Shown here: positions 1 to 8,872 of the stretch, one piece after another
Numbering within the stretch: the stretch's first letter is position 1
Layout of the letters: each line of letters starts with the position of its first letter
Assembly (NCBI GenBank): GCA_947589125.1
Contig: CANPZZ010000004.1
Coordinates: forward strand, 1-46,501
Source of the DNA: an uncultured Lachnospiraceae bacterium
GTDB lineage: Bacteria; Bacillota; Clostridia; Lachnospirales; Lachnospiraceae
Direction: 5' to 3'
DNA: 46,501 nucleotides
The notes under the pieces: generated by a model
What the model was told of the DNA's origin: nothing
Database searches by the model: none
What the model saw: the letters and a program-made list of their open reading frames with translations, nothing else
Translations under genes and position numbers: made by a program

Positions 1-1469
1 TTGCGGATGAAGATCCCCTTCCCGGCCGTCTCCTCGCAGCCGGTCATCATGGCCGCCGTCCCCGGCTCCGGGTTCTCGGCAAACGCGATCTGCACATTCT
101 CCATGACTACCTGCTCGATCTTCGACTCCGGCAGCCCGTAGAAATAGATTCCCGCCACATGGCAGTCCTTACAGACCACATTGCGGATCTCCACATTGCC
201 CACGCGGGGCGTCCGGTCGTCGGCCGGCAGCGTCTCCTTCGTGGCCACATACTCCGACTTGCCGTCGGGCCCGCAGTAATAGAAGCTGTTGATCACGAAC
301 GCGGAATGCACGCCGTCCATTTTAATATGGTCGAAGACGATGCCGCGCAGATAGGAGTCCTTGCCGCGGCCCCGCCTGGTCTTCACGCGCAGGCCCCGGT
401 CCGTTTCCACGAAATGGCAGTGGCTGATATGGATCTGATCCACGCCGCCCGCGATCTCGCTGCCGATGGTGACGCCGCCGTGGCCCCGCTCCATCAGACA
501 GTGGTGGACCCGGATATCCCGGGAAGGTGTGCGGTATGTCCGCCCCATATAGTATTTGCCGGATTTGATCGCGATGCAGTCGTCGCCCACGGAGAAATGA
601 ATCCCCGCAATCTCCACGTCCGTACAGGACTCCGGATCGATGCCGTCCGTATTGTGGGAATTGGCCGGCGACTGGATATGCATATCGTAGAACCGCACAT
701 GCTCGGAAAAATACGGATGCATGTTCCAGGCCGGTGAATTCTTAACCGTAATCCCCATGACAGTCACATTCCTGCAGTGATTTAGGAACATGGCCCGCGG
801 TCTGGCCGGACCGCCGGCAATATACTTCTTGTTCCACCAGGTATCGAAATCCGCGCACCCGTCCAGCGTTCCCCGGCCGCAGATCGTCACATCCTCCACA
901 TACATTCCCGTGATCAGGCTGGCGTAGGCGTCAAGCGGATCCCCTTCCCAGGATGCCGGAAGGAACTCCGAAGTCTCGTCGTAACTTTCGATCCGCCCCG
1001 GCAGAACCGGCAGCTTATCCCGGTCCGGGATCGCCGAAAGCACCGCGCCTTCGCCCAGTTCCAGCGTCAGTCCGCTCTTTAAGAACAGATGGGTAAATTT
1101 ATACACGCCCTCCGGCACATAGACGCGGCTGTCCGCCGGGCATGTAAGAACCGCCGCCTGGAGCGCCGCCGTATCGTCGCTCTTACCATCTCCGCGGGCA
1201 CCGAAATCACGGACATTGAGCGTCACGAATTCACGGCGTGTTTTGACGCTTACCGTTCCGACAGATTCCCCGTCCCGGCGTATCTGAATCTCATAGGTAC
1301 TGTCCGGCGTCAGGTCATAAATAGTCTCCACCGTCCGGTTTGTACGCAGGTACAGCCCGCCATTTACCAGCAGCTCATATTCCTTCGTCCGGTAATCCGC
1401 GTCGTCGTCCATCACCTGGATCACGGCGCTTCTCATCGTAACCGCAAGTACACGGATCATGCCTTCCAT
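1..1469 (-). CDS. Glycoside hydrolase family 28 (polygalacturonase-like), partial
   Basis: This gene runs off the left edge, so its C-terminus is missing; about 489 residues are visible. The reverse-strand translation has a short N-terminal domain, then the linker region NVRDFGARGDGKSDDT that opens GH28 pectate-helix proteins. The catalytic signatures follow: NTDGID, GDDCIAIKSG, GHGGVTIGSE and RGLRVKT (the usual RIK position). These supply the Asp residues and the His used to hydrolyse galacturonan by inversion. No signal peptide is seen, so it probably acts on imported oligogalacturonides. The chosen ATG has a GGGAGG site 9-10 bases upstream and overlaps the end of the GH105 gene by 13 bases; an ATG three codons later would give an ATGA-type overlap. 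The overlap implies translational coupling in a pectin-use operon. The family is clear; the exact substrate (galacturonan, rhamnogalacturonan or xylogalacturonan) cannot be read from sequence. Confidence 0.92.
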   Translation of the reverse strand, partial: MEGMIRVLAVTMRSAVIQVMDDDADYRTKEYELLVNGGLYLRTNRTVETIYDLTPDSTYEIQIRRDGESVGTVSVKTRREFVTLNVRDFGARGDGKSDDTAALQAAVLTCPADSRVYVPEGVYKFTHLFLKSGLTLELGEGAVLSAIPDRDKLPVLPGRIESYDETSEFLPASWEGDPLDAYASLITGMYVEDVTICGRGTLDGCADFDTWWNKKYIAGGPARPRAMFLNHCRNVTVMGITVKNSPAWNMHPYFSEHVRFYDMHIQSPANSHNTDGIDPESCTDVEIAGIHFSVGDDCIAIKSGKYYMGRTYRTPSRDIRVHHCLMERGHGGVTIGSEIAGGVDQIHISHCHFVETDRGLRVKTRRGRGKDSYLRGIVFDHIKMDGVHSAFVINSFYYCGPDGKSEYVATKETLPADDRTPRVGNVEIRNVVCKDCHVAGIYFYGLPESKIEQVVMENVQIAFAENPEPGTAAMMTGCEETAGKGIFIR

Positions 1470-2593
1470 CTCTCCGACACCTCCCACTTCTTATACAGCA
1501 GATACTGGGCGTAGGCCATGCACAGAGCCGCCACGCCTTTGTTATCATCATCCACCACCGGTTCCGAGAAATAATACGCAAGGCTGCCGTCCCGCCGCCC
1601 CGGATCCGGCCCCAAGCCCGCCACGGCGCAGGTTCCGGTCATCACCAGCTTCCCGTCCTTCTCCACGATCCGGTCGCGTATCAGGCTGTCCAGGATCTTC
1701 TCTGCCGCCGGCAGGTATTTCTCACCCAGGATCAGGCGCAGACGGCTGGCCTTAAAGATCGTGGCCGCGACCATGGCCGAGCCGGAGGTCTCCAGATAAT
1801 TGCCCTCCGAGGCCAGATCCGCGCGGTCGATCACCTGCCAGAAAAGCCCGGTCTCGGGATCCTGGTATTTCAGAATACTCTGAAGCGCCTCCCGCAGCGT
1901 ATCCTGCAGCGGGCGCAGATAGTCGTAGACGTGCCGGTCCATCTCCTCCATCGTGTCGATCAGGCTGACCAGATACCAGCCCATGGCACGCAGCCAAAAA
2001 TTCTGCGAGCAGCCGCTTTCCGGATCCGCCCAGAAGATGCTCTTCGACTCGTCATAGCCGTGGAAATAAAGGCCGGTCTTCGGATCCCGCATGTTCTTCC
2101 GCACATTCTCAAACTGATTGCAGACGTCCAGGTACTGATCCTTTGAGCCGCGGCTTGCGTCCAGCGTCATCCTGAACGGCTGCGCCATGAACAGGCCGTC
2201 CAGCCACACCTGGTTCGGATAGATCTTCTTGTGCCAGTAATTGCCGGAAGCCGTCCGCGGCTGGCCAGCCAGCTGGGTCCCCAGGCTCTCGATCGCCTTG
2301 TGGTACCTCTCCTCGCCGGTCTGCTCCCACGCGAAGAACAGCGCCCGTCCGGGAAGAACGTCGTCCAGCTTGTAATCCTCCTGCCTGTAGGTGCGGATCG
2401 TGCCGTCCTCCAGAACATACCGGTCCGCGTAATTCAGCGCATAGTTCTTAAACTGTTCCTTCCCGGTCGCCCTGTAAAGCTGCAAAGCGGCCAGCGCCAG
2501 GCAGCCGTCGGCGTAGTTCCATTTGTTCCACTGCAGACGGCTGTCGTCGGCGTAGAACCCGTCGATGAAACGGTCAAGCTTTGCAAAATCCAT
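1457..2593 (-). CDS. GH105 unsaturated rhamnogalacturonyl/glucuronyl hydrolase
   Basis: This 378-residue protein has the usual length of cytoplasmic YteR/YesR enzymes, which remove the unsaturated uronic acid left by polysaccharide lyases from pectin oligosaccharides. Visible family motifs are WNYADGCL near residue 25, YKLDDVLPGR near 73 and NQVWLDGLFMAQPF near 126, whose Asp is the expected catalytic residue. HGYDESKSIFWADPESG and NFWLRAMGWY follow in the middle. The fold is an alpha/alpha barrel and there is no signal peptide. It lies directly upstream of the GH28 gene with overlapping ends, so the two enzymes probably work in series on imported pectin fragments. The ATG is preceded by a GGGGG tract about 9 bases away. 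Family assignment is firm; the split between rhamnogalacturonyl and glucuronyl specificity is not resolved. Confidence 0.93.
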   Translation of the reverse strand: MDFAKLDRFIDGFYADDSRLQWNKWNYADGCLALAALQLYRATGKEQFKNYALNYADRYVLEDGTIRTYRQEDYKLDDVLPGRALFFAWEQTGEERYHKAIESLGTQLAGQPRTASGNYWHKKIYPNQVWLDGLFMAQPFRMTLDASRGSKDQYLDVCNQFENVRKNMRDPKTGLYFHGYDESKSIFWADPESGCSQNFWLRAMGWYLVSLIDTMEEMDRHVYDYLRPLQDTLREALQSILKYQDPETGLFWQVIDRADLASEGNYLETSGSAMVAATIFKASRLRLILGEKYLPAAEKILDSLIRDRIVEKDGKLVMTGTCAVAGLGPDPGRRDGSLAYYFSEPVVDDDNKGVAALCMAYAQYLLYKKWEVSERWKA

Positions 2594-2674
2594 CTCCTGT
2601 TACCCCCTTATCCGTCAGAAAACTGACTGTTATTTTATCTCACCGTACCGTACGTTTCCGCCTTCCCGGCGCGC

Positions 2675-3382
2675 TCAGTCGGTACTGTAGTTGATAAACC
2701 GCACTATTTTCACATAGTTCTCGATGGAAAGGATCTCCACGATCTCATCCGGATTCTTGATCCGCGGCAGTCTCACGGAAATGATCGTGCTGCAGCCGCC
2801 GTCCGCGCCGTAGCCGATGATCTCCTTCTCCGTAATATAGCCGCCTTCCCCCTCGATGATGCGGTACGCGACGGGCAGGTACTCGGCGGCCTGGACTTCA
2901 ATAAAAAGGCCGAAGCAGTTGCATTCCCGCGAAAAATGATATGCCACCGGCTTCAGCCACGATACAGTCAGATATACGGCCAGAGTGCCCAGAAGTCCGC
3001 CGGAATAAAAACCCATGCCGATCGCCAGTCCGATGCAGGCCGCGACCCACAGTCCCGCCGCCGTCGTCAGTCCCCGGACCTCCAGTTTCCGTCCGGTCAT
3101 AATGCTGCCGGCGCCCAGAAAGCCGATACCGCTGATGACCTGCGCGCCAAGACGCCCCGGATCACCGGTCTGATAATACGCGAACATATACTGCCCGGTC
3201 AGCATGACGACAGCCGCGCCGATGCACACCAACATATAGGTGCGCATCCCCGCCGACTGGTTGCTCTTCGCCCGTTCGATTCCCAGAACGCAGCCGCAGC
3301 ACGCCGCCAGAAAAATACGGAATACGATCGATACCATATTCAGGTCGTGCAGAACGGCCGACCACTCTGCAAGCTTTTCCAA
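2675..3382 (-). CDS. MgtC/SapB-family membrane protein
   Basis: This is a 235-residue membrane protein. The N-terminal half carries the MgtC/SapB signature: GIERAKSNQSAGMRTYMLV, then GAAVVMLTGQY and GIGFLGAGSI. Four to five hydrophobic helices span residues 15-145. The C-terminal 80 residues form a soluble domain of the ACT-like type often found in Clostridia homologues. MgtC proteins are linked to growth at low magnesium and to control of ATP synthase or membrane potential, but the function of the Gram-positive versions is poorly known. The start is unusual: the frame opens at a TTG 7 bases after a GGGG tract, because an in-frame TGA lies two codons upstream. The alternative is the ATG at residue 16, which would give the typical short N-terminus. 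Regulation by magnesium is not visible in the short upstream region. Confidence 0.85.
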   Translation of the reverse strand: MEKLAEWSAVLHDLNMVSIVFRIFLAACCGCVLGIERAKSNQSAGMRTYMLVCIGAAVVMLTGQYMFAYYQTGDPGRLGAQVISGIGFLGAGSIMTGRKLEVRGLTTAAGLWVAACIGLAIGMGFYSGGLLGTLAVYLTVSWLKPVAYHFSRECNCFGLFIEVQAAEYLPVAYRIIEGEGGYITEKEIIGYGADGGCSTIISVRLPRIKNPDEIVEILSIENYVKIVRFINYSTD

Positions 3383-3502
3383 AACTCATCCCCGCCTTCT
3401 CTTTAACCCCGTTCAGACAGATTCAACCAAATAGTTTCAACTGCCTGTATCATACCATTTTTTCTCCCCGCGTGTCAATGAACAGCCGCCCGCCGTTCCC
3501 AC

Positions 3503-4624
3503 TTAGTGGTCGAACATTTTCGAGACCAGTTTCAGGTTCTCAATGACCGGCAGATGCTGCGGACACACGCCCTCACACTGGCCGCAGCCGACGCAGTCCC
3601 GCGCCCGGCCGAATTTCAGCGCCAGGACATCGTAGCTGGCGAAACTGGCCGTCCAGCCCTTCTCCTCCATATTCTCCCGCTTCACCGCGTTATACAGGGA
3701 GAAATACTGCGGGATCGCGATCTTCATCGGACACCCGGACGTACAGTAGGAACAGCCCGTGCACGGGATCGCGGTCTGGCCGTTGATGATCTCCGCGGCC
3801 TTATGGCAGATCTCCTTTTCTTCCTCAGTAAGCGGCTTGAAATCATTCATGGAACGGATATTGTCCTTCATCTGCTCCACATCCGACATACCGGAAAGCA
3901 CCACCATCACATGATCCAGCGACGCCGCGTAGCGGAGCGCCCAGCTTGGCACGGACTTGTCCGGATCGTGATCCTTGAAAAGTTTCTCCGCCTCCGCCGG
4001 CACATGGGCCAGGGTACCGCCCTTCACCGGCTCCATCACGATCACCGGCTTGCCGTGCTTCACAGCCGTCTCATAGCAGGCCCGCGACTGGATCCATTCG
4101 CTCTCCCAGTCCAGATAGTTGATCTGCAGCTGGACAAATTCCATCTCCGGATACTTCGTCAGAAGCTCGTCCAGAAGTTCCGCGGAATCATGGAAGGAAA
4201 ATCCGGCGTGCCGGACCAGCCCCTGAGCCTTCTTCTCCAGGAGCCAGTGAAAGCAGTCGTATTTCTCATACTTCGGCAGCATGGCGCCCTCGACCCCGTG
4301 AAGCAGATAATAGTCAAAATACCCGGCTCCGGTCTGCGCAAGCTGCTCGTTAAACACCCGGTCCCGATCCTCAAAAGAATCGAAAAATCCCGCGTGCAGC
4401 TTGGTCGCCAGCGTAAAGCTGTCCCTCGGATAGCGGTCCACCAGCGCCGCTTTCGCCACGCTCTGGCTGGCGAATCCATTGTACATAATCGCCGTGTCAA
4501 AATATGTAAATCCGTTCTCCATGAACAGATCCACCATCTGTTTAACCTGCTCGATATCCACGTCGGCCGCGTTGGCCTTATCGATGGTTGGCATGCGCAT
4601 TAAACCAAATCCGAGTTTTTTCAT
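3503..4624 (-). CDS. Aldo/keto reductase with C-terminal 4Fe-4S ferredoxin domain
   Basis: This is a 373-residue oxidoreductase in two parts. Residues 1-270 form the aldo/keto reductase barrel, starting MKKLGFGLMRMP. The catalytic tetrad positions are visible as Asp in FTYFDTA, Tyr in IMYNG, Lys in LATKLHAG and His in YYLLHGVEG. The last 90 residues hold two cysteine clusters, CTGCSYCTSGCP and CVGCGQCEGVCP, typical of two 4Fe-4S clusters. This domain combination is common in anaerobic Clostridia, where the enzyme is thought to pass electrons between a reduced carrier and a carbonyl substrate. The substrate is unknown. An AGGAGG site precedes the ATG. It follows a pseudogene fragment and does not seem to belong to the pectin genes. 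Confidence 0.93.
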   Translation of the reverse strand: MKKLGFGLMRMPTIDKANAADVDIEQVKQMVDLFMENGFTYFDTAIMYNGFASQSVAKAALVDRYPRDSFTLATKLHAGFFDSFEDRDRVFNEQLAQTGAGYFDYYLLHGVEGAMLPKYEKYDCFHWLLEKKAQGLVRHAGFSFHDSAELLDELLTKYPEMEFVQLQINYLDWESEWIQSRACYETAVKHGKPVIVMEPVKGGTLAHVPAEAEKLFKDHDPDKSVPSWALRYAASLDHVMVVLSGMSDVEQMKDNIRSMNDFKPLTEEEKEICHKAAEIINGQTAIPCTGCSYCTSGCPMKIAIPQYFSLYNAVKRENMEEKGWTASFASYDVLALKFGRARDCVGCGQCEGVCPQHLPVIENLKLVSKMFDH

Positions 4625-4637
4625 GTTGTTCCTCCTT

Positions 4638-4797
4638 TTATTTCAGCATCTCCTCCGCAAGCCTGGCAGCCTCCAGATACGCGTACTCAGCAGCCCTCCT
4701 GATATTGTCCGCATTAATGTAAAACCTGATGATCTTTGCCGCTTTTACGACCGTACTTTCACTGTTTCCGTTCGGGCCCGCAAAAGAACGATTTTTT
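4638..4797 (-). pseudogene. Decayed fragment of a zeta-toxin-like P-loop kinase
   Basis: A reading frame without a start codon runs from an in-frame TAA near 4799 to a TAA at 4638. Its translation begins FAGPNGNSEST and continues VVKAAKIIR then YINADNIRRA, ending LAEEMLK. It aligns over 48 residues with residues 9-56 of the intact kinase gene at 13427-13990, with 32 identities counted by eye. The Walker A lysine is replaced by glutamate (GNSEST in place of GSGKST), and everything after the first 56 residues is missing. It cannot encode an active enzyme. It lies immediately downstream of the defence-like operon and in the same orientation as the intact copy on the other side of that locus, so it may mark a duplication or recombination boundary. 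Confidence 0.8.
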
Positions 4798-4804
4798 TAT
4801 TGCG

Positions 4805-6592
4805 TCAGCATGTTGCTCCTACGCTGCTGTCTTTCCGTTTTTCTTCCTCGGTAAGCGCCTGGAATGGCACAAGATCGTGATGTACCTTCGCCAGGTCATT
4901 GCGGCTGGCCTTGTCGGTTGAACCGCTGTATACATAACCTTCCGAGCGCATATACGCGTTCCAGCGCCTGTGCTCCAGATCCTCCAGCAGGTCGCGCTCC
5001 TTTAGAGTAAGTTCCTCCGTATCCTTGCCCGCCCCCGGCATTTTGCAGGCAATCCTCGCCCTGCGGTGAATCGCCGAAGCGACCGACGAACGGTAATTGT
5101 ACTCATACCGCCAGAACTCAGCTTCCTCGCCCCATTTTAAGTGACCCTTCAGGGCTTCCGCCTCCAGTTCCGAACTGATAATGACCTTTTCAGACCAGAA
5201 GGATCTTTCATCACCGATAAATTCAAGTCGGTAGGGCTGGCCGCGGTAATTCCGGATGTCCTTAAGAGCCTCCTTCCGCTCCGAATGCCCGACCACCGCC
5301 ACGATCTGCGGATCGGAACCGTAACGGGCCGTCAGCATTCGCATCTCGGCCGCCATACGGATATTGGCCTCATCGGACCCCAGCGACACAAATACATAAG
5401 TAACGGCCGGAAGCTGCCTTATCATATCATTAAACTGCTTCGTCTGCACATCAATGCCGGGATGAATCCGTATCGTATACTCTGCCTCTCCCGGGATCTT
5501 CCTGCCGTTCAGCCGATCGGAGAGAAGCTCGGGACAGGCCGCTCCGAACCGTTCCTCCGACAGAGGATCGCTGTCAAACGCGTCGATCTCGACCCGGTAC
5601 CCGTCCATCTGGCAATACCACGACAGAGCCTTCACCATCTCTGTGCCGTAGCGGTCCATTCCCACGATAACGGCGGAAATGAGCTTTTCACCATCCGGCT
5701 GCAGCCGGACGTTTTCAAAAAGCCGGTGCCCTTCCTCATAAAGGGTATGGCTGATCAGGGAGCGCACGGGATTGATGCGCCTTACGCGCATCTGCTTCTG
5801 CGACGCTTCCATCAGGAGCAGCTCGCCTTCCGTCTCTGTGGAGACTACATACATTTCCGCATGTTCCCAGTCTCCGTACTGTCCGGCAAGCCCCAGGGCG
5901 CCGGTCAGATTCTTCTGCTCATCGTCGGAAATGAGGAAAAAGACCAGCTTCGCGTTCCGGTTTCTATAGCCGAAGCGCAGGCTCAGAATATCCTTCCGGA
6001 GACACACGGCGTCAATGGCGTGGGCGCCCGTGAGCAGTTCCTGGCTTACGCCGTCCCCGGCATCAGCAAAAGCAATGATATGTTTTTCTTTCGTCCGGGC
6101 AAGATCCTCCGCCAGCGCTAAAGAGCGTTCCTCCAGTCCCGAGAACACATACATCGTCTGCGAACGGAACAGCAGGCAGCGGAGATTGGCCGTAAAATCG
6201 TTGAAGAACGAGATCACGAACCCGAAGGTCAGGACCGGCGCTGTGATAAAGGCTACTGTCATATAGACGGAATAGGCGGAATAAATAACGCCCGCCCTGC
6301 TGCTGAGCGTATCCAGAATAAAGGTGCAGCTTACATTGATCGTAAACACCTGTATGGTATTGTGCACGGAATATACCAGCACCTTCAGCACGCGGCAGGA
6401 ACTGTCGCCCACGATTTCCGTATAGATCGGCAGGAAGCTGACCGCAACGGAAAGGAATATCCCCGCGAACAGAACCTGGATAGGCGGGAGCAGCCTTCCG
6501 TCCTTCCGGTTCGACACAGCGGACAGGACCGCGGCCAGAACCGTCACCGCCGCGATACCGACTGCCGCAAAGAAACAGACATACCAGATCAT
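4805..6592 (-). CDS. Membrane protein with Rossmann-like domains and C-terminal RyR domain
   Basis: This 595-residue protein begins with about four hydrophobic helices in residues 1-140. Two nucleotide-binding-like alpha/beta segments follow: one near 145-250 (TMYVFSGLEERSLALAEDLA) and one near 310-360 (AVIVGMDRYGTEMVKALSW), similar in layout to TrkA-N Rossmann domains. Residues 530-590 match the RyR repeat, with LEHRRWNAY, EGYVYSG and HHDLVPFQALTEEEK. RyR domains occur in ryanodine receptors and in some bacterial signalling proteins. It is the last gene of the patatin/TIR/STAND operon, 24 bases after the STAND gene, with AGGAGG 11 bases before the ATG. It shares its architecture with the divergent gene at 11153. 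A role as a membrane sensor or effector responding to a nucleotide ligand is inference; no enzymatic residues are recognisable. Confidence 0.8.
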   Translation of the reverse strand: MIWYVCFFAAVGIAAVTVLAAVLSAVSNRKDGRLLPPIQVLFAGIFLSVAVSFLPIYTEIVGDSSCRVLKVLVYSVHNTIQVFTINVSCTFILDTLSSRAGVIYSAYSVYMTVAFITAPVLTFGFVISFFNDFTANLRCLLFRSQTMYVFSGLEERSLALAEDLARTKEKHIIAFADAGDGVSQELLTGAHAIDAVCLRKDILSLRFGYRNRNAKLVFFLISDDEQKNLTGALGLAGQYGDWEHAEMYVVSTETEGELLLMEASQKQMRVRRINPVRSLISHTLYEEGHRLFENVRLQPDGEKLISAVIVGMDRYGTEMVKALSWYCQMDGYRVEIDAFDSDPLSEERFGAACPELLSDRLNGRKIPGEAEYTIRIHPGIDVQTKQFNDMIRQLPAVTYVFVSLGSDEANIRMAAEMRMLTARYGSDPQIVAVVGHSERKEALKDIRNYRGQPYRLEFIGDERSFWSEKVIISSELEAEALKGHLKWGEEAEFWRYEYNYRSSVASAIHRRARIACKMPGAGKDTEELTLKERDLLEDLEHRRWNAYMRSEGYVYSGSTDKASRNDLAKVHHDLVPFQALTEEEKRKDSSVGATC

Positions 6593-6616
6593 TGGGACAA
6601 TGTCCTCCTATTTACG

Positions 6617-8860
6617 TCATACTTTCTCACTGGAAGCATCGATCATGCGCGGGAAAAGGAATTCCTGCGTCAGGTGCACCGTGCAGGCGTAGGCGACCAG
6701 AAGCGAGAACATAACCGTCTCCACAAAGATCAGATAGGGAGCGAAGCTTCGGTTGGTCAGCCAGAAGAACACATGTCCGAAGGCGAATACGGATCCCATC
6801 ATCATCGACTTGATCCCGTAGGCGTGAAGCTCGGCCTGGCAGTTCTTCTGATAATGATTGTCCAGCAGCAGATAAATATCCGCCGCCGCTACCACCAGAT
6901 CAATGCTGTCCAGGAACAGGAAATGGGGATAGGCCACCACCGCCATCACAGCCATGATCATCTGCACTGCATAGCAGCATTTGCATTTCCACATCGCCCT
7001 TCCGCGGAAGAACTTTACGATACAGTCATACATCCGGCACAGGTAGATCACGCTGATCAGCGTGACGATCAGCGGGAAAAGCGGGAAGTAACTGCCGTAC
7101 GGATTGGCGGCCGTCCAGACTGTGGTCCACGGATTCCACACGAAGGCTTCCACGAAAAAGCCGATCAGCATCACCACGATGGCCGCGATCGTCGCGTTGC
7201 GGAAGAACTTGTCCTGAAGCTCGCGGCGGCAATGGTCGTGCTTCTCCTTCAGGGCATCCTTCAGTTCGGCGTTGCTGTACTCGGACAGGATCAGATCCAG
7301 CGAATTCTTTACGTTCCGGTTCATGCCGTGCTCGCAGTATTTGAGGAATTCCTGGGCAATGAAATCATGGGCGATCTCATACTCCTGCCTGCTGCCCTCG
7401 CTGCTGCGGCGGATCATCTGCATCGCCTCCAGCTGGTCCAGCGTCTCCATAAAGGACTTGTGGCCCTCCGGTCCGAACTGGTTCGGCAGCACGCCGCTCT
7501 CCACGTCTTCCGTTTTCAGGAAGATCTGCTCGGAACGGGCCTTGCTGTATATATACAGCAGCCGGGTCGCGAGGAAATGGTTCGTACACGTCGCCAGCTG
7601 AATATCGAAGTACTCGTCCAGCAGCTCGGAGCTGTTCTTCTGGATCATATCCTGCAGTTCCTCATCCGGCAGCGCGTGGACCTTCTGATTGAATTCCGCC
7701 ATATGGAAAACGATCTGCTTCTCGATCAGGGGTTCATGCTCATGCCGGGCAAAAAAGGCTTCTCCCGCTTTGCCGAAAAGCCGGCGGCATTTGTCCAGGA
7801 TCACCGAATAGCTGCCTTTGCTTCCGTCGATCTGGACCGAAACATTGCTTTCATTCTGGCAGTAAAACATCGTGATCCCCATCTGCTCCAGGGATACCTG
7901 TGCGATCTGGGAAAACGGGGAATTCAGATAGGTCTTGTTGTTGCTCTTGATGCTGCTTCCGGACCAGGACACCGTGCGCGCGGGCCGGATAATGCCGTTC
8001 TCCCTCTGATCGGCCGGGTTCCTCCAGATAATGCTCATAAGCTCACGGAAAATACCTTTAGACAGCGAATGCTCCTTCGCCGCCGGATCCGCCTTCAGAT
8101 CGTTCATATCAAACTGCTTCAGGAAATCGGCGAGATACTCCTCTCTCATGGAAAGGATCACCGCCGTGTTCCGGCAGCAAAGGGCGCGGATGACCCTGCG
8201 CACGCTCGACTGTTCCGCGGAATCAAGGAAGAAGAAACGTTCAAACTGATCGAGTATGATCACAACCTTTTGCCTGGCCGCCAGATTCGACAGCTTCACG
8301 TCGATATTGGTGCCGAACAGCTCTGTCATCCTCGATTCCAGTTCATGATAGTTACCCGAAAAATCATAGCAGAGATACTCGTCCCTGGTCGCCTCGCGGA
8401 AGAAATTCACGATCGTGGATTTGCCGCATCCGGAGGGTCCCACCAGACAAAGGGCCTGCTTGACGGCGCTCTGCGGGAAAATGATCTCCTCCAGCACCTT
8501 TATCATACAGGCGACCTCCTCGTCGCGCTGGATCACGTCCGCCGACGCGCCAAGCTCCTCGCCTTTCAGATCATGCAGTCCGAGGAACTGAAATCCCGGC
8601 TGCCGGGTGTAGGGCCGGATCCGGATCTCCCGCTTCCGTGAAAAAAGGAAAATGAACAGAAATCCCGGGATCCCGACCGCGGCATAGATCAGTACGCGGT
8701 ACAGAACCGGAAGACGGCTGGCCAGCACATCCGCCACGGAGACCAGCCACAGAGAGATCAGCACGCTGCTGATGATTCCGAATACGATCTGGGGAACACC
8801 GTATATATTATAGTTTTTCTTTTCCGCCTGTTTCACCTCACTGCGAAGCTTCGCATTCAT
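6617..8860 (-). CDS. Membrane-embedded STAND/AAA-type P-loop NTPase
   Basis: This is a 747-residue protein. Two transmembrane helices lie at about 23-45 and 53-75. The cytoplasmic NTPase follows, with Walker A GPSGCGKST at 141-149, Walker B VVIILDQFER at 199-208, and a sensor-like strand AVILSMREEYL near 233. A helical region extends to about 540, and four to six further hydrophobic helices fill 550-740. The DQFER Walker B and the following arginine-rich helical region resemble STAND NTPases that act as switches in cell-death and antiphage systems. It is 12 bases downstream of the TIR gene and has AGGAGG 8 bases before its ATG, so it is part of the same operon. The large C-terminal membrane region could be a pore-forming or membrane-sensing module; that is inference. 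No close named family is recognised. Confidence 0.78.
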   Translation of the reverse strand: MNAKLRSEVKQAEKKNYNIYGVPQIVFGIISSVLISLWLVSVADVLASRLPVLYRVLIYAAVGIPGFLFIFLFSRKREIRIRPYTRQPGFQFLGLHDLKGEELGASADVIQRDEEVACMIKVLEEIIFPQSAVKQALCLVGPSGCGKSTIVNFFREATRDEYLCYDFSGNYHELESRMTELFGTNIDVKLSNLAARQKVVIILDQFERFFFLDSAEQSSVRRVIRALCCRNTAVILSMREEYLADFLKQFDMNDLKADPAAKEHSLSKGIFRELMSIIWRNPADQRENGIIRPARTVSWSGSSIKSNNKTYLNSPFSQIAQVSLEQMGITMFYCQNESNVSVQIDGSKGSYSVILDKCRRLFGKAGEAFFARHEHEPLIEKQIVFHMAEFNQKVHALPDEELQDMIQKNSSELLDEYFDIQLATCTNHFLATRLLYIYSKARSEQIFLKTEDVESGVLPNQFGPEGHKSFMETLDQLEAMQMIRRSSEGSRQEYEIAHDFIAQEFLKYCEHGMNRNVKNSLDLILSEYSNAELKDALKEKHDHCRRELQDKFFRNATIAAIVVMLIGFFVEAFVWNPWTTVWTAANPYGSYFPLFPLIVTLISVIYLCRMYDCIVKFFRGRAMWKCKCCYAVQMIMAVMAVVAYPHFLFLDSIDLVVAAADIYLLLDNHYQKNCQAELHAYGIKSMMMGSVFAFGHVFFWLTNRSFAPYLIFVETVMFSLLVAYACTVHLTQEFLFPRMIDASSEKV

Positions 8861-8872
8861 ACCGTATTCCTC

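Noticed and set aside
6362-8641. Long plus-strand open frame of 759 codons opposite the STAND gene.
   Set aside because: It has no recognisable domain, is rich in His/Arg/Gln as expected for an antisense frame in GC-rich DNA, and lies against a gene with clear Walker motifs.
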